Part shown: positions 57,318 to 64,000 of the stretch, in pieces
Layout of the letters: every line of letters starts with the position of its first letter
How positions within the stretch are numbered: position 1 is the stretch's first letter
Assembly (NCBI GenBank): GCA_029844215.1
Contig: JAQGDG010000266.1
Location: 62,001 to 126,000 of the forward strand
Source of the DNA: Przewalskia tangutica
Lineage: Eukaryota; Streptophyta; Magnoliopsida; Solanales; Solanaceae
Length of the DNA stretch: 64,000 bases
Reading direction: 5' to 3'
Made by a program: the position numbers and the translations under genes
Notes under the pieces: generated by a model
Database searches by the model: none
The model's input: only the letters and a program-made list of their open reading frames with translations
What the model was told of the DNA's origin: nothing

Positions 57318-60300
57318 TGTTATACCCCGTAATTCCAGGGTATGTATGTGAGGACGTACGTATGAGAATACGACAGAAATTTTGGAAAGAAAGAAAGATG
57401 TGATTTTTCGACGGAAAAGTTTCCGGTTTTTTGTAAAGGAAAAGGTTCGTTAATGGGAATTGGATTCCCAGATTTGGTATTCGGACTTCTTATAATATTT
57501 GAGAATTATGGAATTTTATTTAGGAAATGGTCACGTGGGGCACGGTGAAATTTACGGTTTTGTGGCCCGCTTAGTTTTTGAGATTTTGGCCTTTATGGAT
57601 ATTTTCGAAGATGAAATATTTTGGGCGAATAGGAGGCGACACGTGTCACCCCAGGTGGCCTTGTGGCGAAATCATGTGACAAGTGGCGAGACAAGTGGCA
57701 AGTCTTGCAAGATATTTTGTGTGGACAAGTGGCTTGTGGGTCCCACCCACACTTGTCCCCAATCTCAACCACACACTTGCCTTCATCCTAGCCCTTGGTT
57801 GTCCTATATATGCACCCTTAGTTGATGAAATCTTGCACACTTAGAGAATTGAAGGCTTGAAAAATATTTCCCTCACCCTCCTTCTCTCCCTAGCTCTCGT
57901 CAATCTCCTCCCTCCCTAACCAAACATTGTCCAATAATTCCTAAACTCTTAAGTGTTCTTCCCTAGTGTATTAGGAAGACTCTTAACCAAAAGATAGAAA
58001 AGATTTCACATCCCTTGCCTTAAAAAGGCACCTTGGCCGAGAGCTCTTGGAGGAAAAGCCTAGGTGTTCTTCACTTTTTGGAGTTGGTTCTTGAAGAGAA
58101 GTTGGTTAGGAGCTTCTATGGGTTGCTTGTAGCGGATTGGAACGTAAAGATTTGGAGCTAAGACTTGCTTGGAGCGACTTTAAGAACTTGGATATTTTTG
58201 GGCTATTTGAGGTAGTGAATCTTAAACCTCTTTGTGAATTGGTTGTTATACATATATTATAAGTATATTATGGATTATATAATATATGGAGTAAGTTTGG
58301 AAGAGTTGGATCTTGTTAACTTGATTAAAAGAAAGGATTGGCCGTTTGCCATTAAAATGGTAAAAACGTATCTTACTTGCTAAGAAGCTAATAACAAAGT
58401 AACTATAACTTATATTAAGAATGGAAATATAAGTTGGATGACTAATGAGTAAATTGGATAAGTAAAATGGACAAAGTTGGCCAAGGACCCCAACTTAAGG
58501 ACTGTATTTACTTTGGACAGTATTTACTTTGGACTGTATTTACTTTGGACAGTATTTACTTTGGACTGTACTTACTTTGTATTTACATTTACATTAGGAA
58601 GATTGTTCAATCGTTTGGGCATGTGATTGGGTCCCCTTTAATTATTGTATTGTTATGAAGGCGTGATAGTAAACCGTTCTGGGTTGGCGCGTAATCCTTC
58701 TTTTACTTATTGTTGTTTTGGATGCGTGATAGTAACCCGCGGGACCGATTTGGCGTGTAATCCCCTTCTTTATGTTGTTTAATTATTACGCCTTATATAT
58801 ATATATGGTATATATATTACGGTTATTCGCCTTGGTAAAAGATGGAAAAGTGAGTAAAAGCGGAAGTCTTTGCAAATTTCCGTAGATTTTGAGGGATTTT
58901 TATTGGTATAAGTCTTCAATGGTAAGAAAGGTTTGATAGGAGTACTATGACCATTTTAGGAGTGGAGTACTACGTGTGGCGTGATCTACTTGGCTTAAGG
59001 AGTAGCCGACGGGTTGAAGTACTTGGAGCGTTTTGCTATTTGTCGATAATCGTCGCGAGGTATGTGAACCTCTTCCTATCCTTCTAGCATGATGTTTTGT
59101 AAACTATGTAGTACGGTAGACGTACATGTGCTAAATGAGTTGGTTGGTTTAAAACATAGGGTGTTATAATAGCTTTATGGGAAGTTAGTTATAACGACTC
59201 TATGTAGGTAAAAGATTGGTTTATTGATTGTAGAAGTTAAGAGACTTGATCTTGAAAGATAAGAGACTTAACTTGTTTTACTTGGTAATTAACATTTTGT
59301 TAAAAATGTTGTAAAACCTCATTCGCGGGTAATGAGTGCTTGGCTTTAAAAGAATAATGTTTTACTGATTTCGGAAATGAGAATAAGTGTCGAGCAAACC
59401 ACAGCAGCGCTAATAAAGGAAAGTGTATTGACAAATAACTAATTGTTATTAAAACCAGTAGAAACCTCCATCTGCATAGAAGCTAAGATAAGACAAAATT
59501 GTATTACATTTCCTAGATCATGGTCGCATGCTTGAGATTGTTGTAAACAAGAATCAACGGCTCACGTATAAGACATATGTTACTCAATTGTTTTAAAATA
59601 GATTAAGACTATGAGTTATGAAACCTTTCTAAAATGAGAAACTTGAGCATTTGAAATTAGGCAAACTTGAACGTTTGGAAAATAATGTTGTTACTTGATT
59701 TTACAAAGGGAAGTATTTTGGTTTACTTAAAAAGATAGTCACTCTATTTTTATACTACGGGTATTATGTGACTTTTGTGAAAGGAACGGATCCTTTAAAA
59801 AGAGTTAATGTATGTAGTACCTTGGGGTTGAAACCCGGATTTGTTGTAATAAAATATAAGTCTATGCTTGTTGTTGTGTAACTTGCCTATGCTTGTTGTG
59901 ATAACCTTTGTTGTGCAAGTATTGTGTTTCTATACCACCGCGTCTCTCGATGGAGGACCGGCTGATTTGTGATGGACGTTTCTATACCGGTTCATGGGAT
60001 GAACCGGGAATGTATTTCACTCGACTATCGTGTTCATGGGATGAACCGGGAATGTATTTCACTCACTGGCGTTCATGGGATGAACCGAGAATGTATTTCA
60101 CTCGACTACCGTGTTCGTGGGATGAGCGGGAATGTATTTCACTCGACTACCGTGTTCGTGGATGAGCAGGAATGTATTCCACTCGACCACCGCGTTCGTG
60201 GATGAGCAGGAATGTATTCCACGTTTCTATCCGGGTCCATGAGATGGGCGAGACATGTTATCGTATCACATGGTTTGTACCTGGCTAGCGGTGAGGAAGG

Positions 60301-60869
60301 AGTTCCACGGGCATGAGGATGACTTTGAGGCGTGAGTCCCGACTTTACATATTCGCTTTTATGTTATGAAATGTAGTTTGGTTATCATACATCTCTCTGC
60401 TTTATATAGACTATTATGATTTCATTTCTGATATTTTTGATTTCACATACTTGGTACTGTTATGCGACCTCCTTGAGGCTGCGTTCATCCGCAGTAGAGG
60501 TACATCGGTTGTGGATCCTCGCTCATAGGATCACGATTCGTATTAGGAAGCCGTTTCTCGGAGGCTTATCTTTTGGTATGTTACCACAGTCAGCAGGTTC
60601 TTGTACATTCGTGGTATGGCGGGGCCCTGTCCCATCATAGTTGTTATCACTTCTTAAGTGCATGTAATGCTGTTGTGGCGAGTTTGTAAAAAGGATAACT
60701 GACCGGGTTTTTATGTATATATCTGAGGCAAGCTTTTGGTTGGCCTGTTTATTTATCATGTCTCTTGTTTCATGTTTATGTTTTTATTTCCGCTGATTCT
60801 CTCTGATGTTGTATCACGAGGGTGCCCGGGGTAAGACACCAGTCACGGGCCCCGGTTCGGGTCGTGACA
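57318..60869 (+). mobile_element. R13 3' LTR
   Basis: 3552 bp, TGTTATACCCCGTAATTCC to GGTTCGGGTCGTGACA. It is near-identical to the 5' LTR in AT-rich parts (for example 58140-58500) and differs by small indels in GC-rich words. TATATAT lies at 57805. Confidence 0.95.
59980..60240 (+). repeat. ~41 bp tandem array in R13 3' LTR
   Basis: Six units with GGAATGTATTTCAC or GGAATGTATTCCAC, the counterpart of 54405-54680. Unit ends differ by 1-3 bp between the sisters. Confidence 0.9.
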
Positions 60870-61339
60870 TAAGGCCATCTCGAGTAAAGGTGTAGTGTTA
60901 TGGTTGACCCTTATCGGAGTGCATAGTGCACGTAAGCTATGTTTGTGGGATAAGTCCCTGAGTAGTGTGAAATGAAAGAGGGTAGTTGAGCTAAGAAGGC
61001 CAGGTTTTAAACGAGATTTGTGAAATTGTTAGGATCGGGAGCTAATGTTTTGCGTGTTGCCGGGCCGGGTTGAGGCCATGTTGCGGGTCAACCCGCGGCA
61101 TGTTTGGTGGTGGGGTCAGTTTGTGGTGGTCCCGCCTTGAGGTAGGGTCATGAGGGTGTTAGGCCCAAGTTTAGTTAACCAGCGTACGAATTCGTGGATG
61201 TATTCGACCAGTAGTCGGGCCGAGGAGGTCAGCCATCTTGTCTTCTAGCAAGGACCGTTTACTCGGCAGAGGGTTATGCGTGAGGTTACATCGTAAAGGT
61301 TGTAGGGCTGCGAGGTGCCTACCACCTTAAGACAGACAG
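60870..61339 (+). other. R12 interior resumed, non-coding block
   Basis: Begins with the second TAAGG. It carries the shared block at about 61055-61215 (GGGTTGAGGCCATG, GCGGGTCAACCCGCGGCATG, GGTGTTAGGCCCAAGTTTAG). No gene recognised. Confidence 0.65.
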
Positions 61340-62010
61340 TGGAGCCAGTTACTGCTTCTTTTCTGGAGGTTTTACCGTGCAAGGTTAGGAACTCGGGTGA
61401 GTCTCGTCGCATTCGCCTCGGGCGGTGTGTGTATTTCGAGGTAGTTGTGGGGATTGTTGTCTCTGTGGAGGAGTGTTTAGGCTACCAGTTCAGTTTTCGA
61501 ATGTCGCCTTATGAGGCCTTGTAGGGGCGGAAGTGTAAGTTGTCGGTCGATTGGTTCAATGTTGGCAAGATTCAGATAGTTGGTTCAGGCTTGTTCCGGT
61601 AGATCGTGGATAGGGTAAAGCTTGTCTAGAAGAGGTTCGCGGCTCGGATAAATCGTGCGGATAATCGGCGACGCCAGAGTTCAGTTGACGGTCGGTCTTC
61701 TTGAAAGTACCACCGGACGAGTGTGGCGAGTTTTGAAAGCGAAGGAACTTAGCGAGTTACTTTGGGCCTTTTGAGTTCATGAGAAGAATAGGCGGGTTGC
61801 TATATGTTAGCTTTGCCGTCCGACTTAGGAAGCGATACATCCGGGTTTCGTATTGTTATGTTGAAGTGGCGTATAAAGAGGCGAGCCTCTACCACGGAAC
61901 AGAACGAACCGTGGCTCTCGTGGCACATCGAGAAGGGCGTTGGGCATGCCTCGGGGATCGCAAGCGACCGGTACCATTTGTTGGGTCGTCGAGCAAGGCT
62001 CGCGACATAG
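61340..62010 (+). pseudogene. pol: R12 decayed integrase C-terminus
   Basis: Pieces in order: FWR...LGT near 61358-61395; VYFEVVVGIVVSVEECLGYQ leading to SFRMSPYEAL (ends 61521); then GRKCKLSVDWFNVGKIQIVG (about 61525-61585); then LALPSDLG and FRIVMLKWRIK (61804-61880), the end of the Ty3/gypsy integrase tail (usually LALP...HPVFHVSMLRKY). Stops and frameshifts are frequent, and the HPQTDGQ segment is lost. RT and the integrase core are missing. So R12 descends from a pol-bearing element and kept only its end. Confidence 0.75.
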
Positions 62011-62400
62011 TGACAAAAGTGGTATCCACTTTAGAGATAGTAACCGAGTTTTGGAAACGAAGCGGTAGCAGAAATGTGGTAAGTTATGAGAAGGAGTTCG
62101 AGTGTACGGTAGGAGTGCGACACGTAAGGAAAGAAGCGAGCATGTATGGCGATCGTAGATGTGATCATTTCTTTTGTGAAGAAAAGGTGCTAAGAAGTAT
62201 ATTTTAGACCCGGAAGAGGTATTTGTGGTGATGTTAGAGGTGTTTCCTCGTGGACTTGGATGGAGGTAGTTGCGCAAGTTGTTTACGTGGCGGTGTGGCG
62301 GGATTGATTCTCGTAAGTATAGTAGTGTAGACTATCTTTGGCGCGCGTTGTTTTGAGACTTAGAAGGAACATTCGGGACGAATGTTTCTAAGGAGGAGAA
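62011..62400 (+). other. R12 3' interior with hairpin and polypurine tract
   Basis: Mostly unrecognised; no chromodomain motif found. The hairpin GAACATTCGGGACGAATGTT plus TC is at 62367-62388, then TAAGGAGGAGAA, then the LTR. Confidence 0.7.
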
Positions 62401-64000
62401 TGTTATACCGTATTTCCAGTATGTGCGTGGGGGCGTGCGTAGAAAAAATTCGAACTTCAAATAGGCTTGGCGAATTGTTTTTGTTCACAACACCCGATTA
62501 GAGTCGTTTTTCGGCGAAAGCGTTTCCACGACTTTCGTAGGAAAATTCCGGCTATGTCATTTTTAATTTTTGCGGATTTTTAGAGGCGAAACATTTTGGA
62601 CCAACAAGAGGCGACACTTGTCACCCTCTCATTGGAACACCTTAGGCGGTCAAGGGTGGCGAAAGTGTGCCTATTTTGTCATGGAGTTGGTAGGATATTT
62701 GTGTGTTAGTTGGTTAAGGGGCACTTGGCAAGATCTTGGCCTACACTTGCCTTGCACTTGGCATGATCTTGGCCATTGGTTGGCCTTGGCTTATCTTATA
62801 AATACCCCTTAGGATGACTTCTTCATCCATTCCAAATATTTCCTAAGTGTTAGAAATCCTCCTCCCTTGAAAGAGTTGTTCTCGTCCTCCCCTCCCCTTG
62901 GCGAGAGCCCTCTCCCACCTCACAGTAGTGTGGTCGTGGGGTACCCTCCACCTAGCCTAGTTGTCTCGTATAAAACACCCCCTCTTGGTAAAAATACTCT
63001 CAAAGTATTGTTATAATGCCCAAATTACCTTAGCCATATACCTTGTAGTATTCTAAGGTTATACCTTTACAAAAAGCCCGTTATACTATTATACTTCCGT
63101 CGGTCACAAAAACGAACCTAAGTAAATCTTCACCCGTAGTTGAAGTTATAAGTAGAAGTTGGTTAGAACTTCTAAGGGTTGTTTGGAGGCGGAGTCGGGC
63201 GCTTGAGTAGGAGCTAAACCTTGCTCGGGATCGACATTTAAACTAGGATAATTATGGGCTTATCGAGGTAATTATCTTGCCCCTATTGTAATTGGAAATT
63301 ACATGTTGTTGATTATAGTTGAAGTATACTATATATAGTCGAACGTAGTTATCGGATGTCTTTCGACTTAAGCTTGAATAATAAGAAACCTTTTGGAAGA
63401 AAAATCGAATCAGAATTACATAGGGATGTATTACGTAGACTTGTGTAGATGCAGTGGAGTAGAATTGTACCGTTAGGGTTAGATGTATAACCCCGGTTGG
63501 CTTGATGGCGGCCTCGATAAAGGAGGATTTCTGTTGTTGCGGGGAGGTCTTTGCGAATTTTACGTAGAATATTCTCTGAAGAGACCTAACGTTAATAAAG
63601 CGCCTTGTGGCCTTATAGGTGGAAGTACTATGCGTGGCGCGATCTACTTGGCTTAAGGAGTAGCCGGCGGTTTGAGGTACTTGGGCGTTTTGCTATTAGT
63701 CGATACTCGTCGCGAGGTATGTGAACCTCTTCCTATCTCTTCTAGCATGATATGTGTGAACTATGTAGTCGGTGAGCGTACGTGTGCTAAATGTATTTGA
63801 TTGGTTTAAAGCATAAAGTGTTATAACGGCTTTATGGGAAGTTGGTTATAACGACTTTATGTTGGTAGAAGATACTTGTGGTTTTAAAAGGTATCGATTT
63901 GAACTATAAGCGGCTTGTTATGTGTTAATAAAGAACTTGAAGTATTTCAAAAGATTTTTGAATCATTTTGAAAGAAGAAGTAATACTTGGTTTTTGAAAA
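62401..64000 (+). mobile_element. R12 3' LTR, left part (runs off the window)
   Basis: 1.6 kb matching 47178 onward: TGTTATACCG start, TATAAATA at 62797, CCTCTTCCTATCTCTTCTAG (about 63726) and the twin GTTATAACGGCTTTATGG motif (about 63820). About 1.8 kb should follow beyond the window, then TTTAC and the rest of R11. Confidence 0.92.

Larger units (their letters stand above)
51739..60869 (+). mobile_element. R13, complete non-autonomous Ty3/gypsy element with TAAGG duplication
   Basis: 9131 bp: LTR 51739-55294, interior 55295-57317, LTR 57318-60869. TAAGG stands on both sides (51734-51738 and 60870-60874). It is the only element closed inside the window, and it is the innermost and youngest of the right stack: several hundred bp of AT-rich LTR sequence are identical but for one T. 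It encodes only gag relics, so enzymes must come from elsewhere. LTRs are 78% of its length, the layout of a large retrotransposon derivative (LARD). Confidence 0.95.

Noticed and set aside
61779..62277. Two opposed ~145-codon frames
   Set aside because: They overlap the integrase-tail relic (third phase), whose motifs are recognisable; neither frame itself has a domain.

Overview
This window is plant nuclear DNA, most likely from the nightshade family. It looks like a gene-free, repeat-filled and probably heterochromatic region. I found no cellular gene, rRNA, tRNA or CRISPR array. The plant call rests on Ty3/gypsy LTRs opening TGTTACACCCC or TGTTATACCCC with initiator-Met primer sites, an Athila-type element with an Asp-tRNA primer site, Ty1/copia pol, a TRIM and two SINEs. 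The SINE ends and LTR types resemble Solanaceae repeats; this is family knowledge, not a database result. I label the elements R1-R13 from left to right.

Left stack (1-19299). R3 is a minus-strand Del/Tekay-like Ty3/gypsy element with two ~3.0 kb LTRs and decayed RNase H and integrase. R2, a plus-strand relative, sits about 26 bp from the end of R3's 3' LTR. R1, with ~3.55 kb LTRs and a 2.1 kb mostly dead interior, sits inside the R2 LTR. Middle (19300-25260): a Sirevirus-like LTR remnant, a TRIM fused to a copia LTR at the primer site, a broken minus-strand copia pol, a SINE 3' fragment, a whole SINE with 15-bp target duplications, and unassigned AT-rich DNA.

Right stack (25261-64000) is a seven-level nest. 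A copia element (R7) is split by an Athila-like element (R8), which is split by R9. The 3' LTR of R9 is split by R10, the R10 LTR by R11, the 3' LTR of R11 by R12, and the interior of R12 by R13. Only R13 closes inside the window (51739-60869), with a perfect TAAGG duplication. The other right halves should lie beyond base 64000 in reverse order.

R1, R9, R11 and R13 are large non-autonomous elements: LTRs of 3.5-3.9 kb around only 1.2-2.1 kb of interior with gag remnants. R12 also keeps a dead integrase tail, and R3 keeps recognisable pol, so related elements once supplied the enzymes. Shared LTR landmarks are a G-box plus GGGCCC promoter block, a TATA box, twin TTATAACGGCTTTATGG motifs and a hairpin beside the polypurine tract. 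At one fixed place each LTR carries a tandem array, and the unit differs between subfamilies.

One caution affects everything here. Sister LTRs are almost identical over AT-rich stretches but differ by many small indels at CG- and CHG-rich sites. That pattern suggests consensus errors at methylated motifs, so some broken reading frames may not be real.
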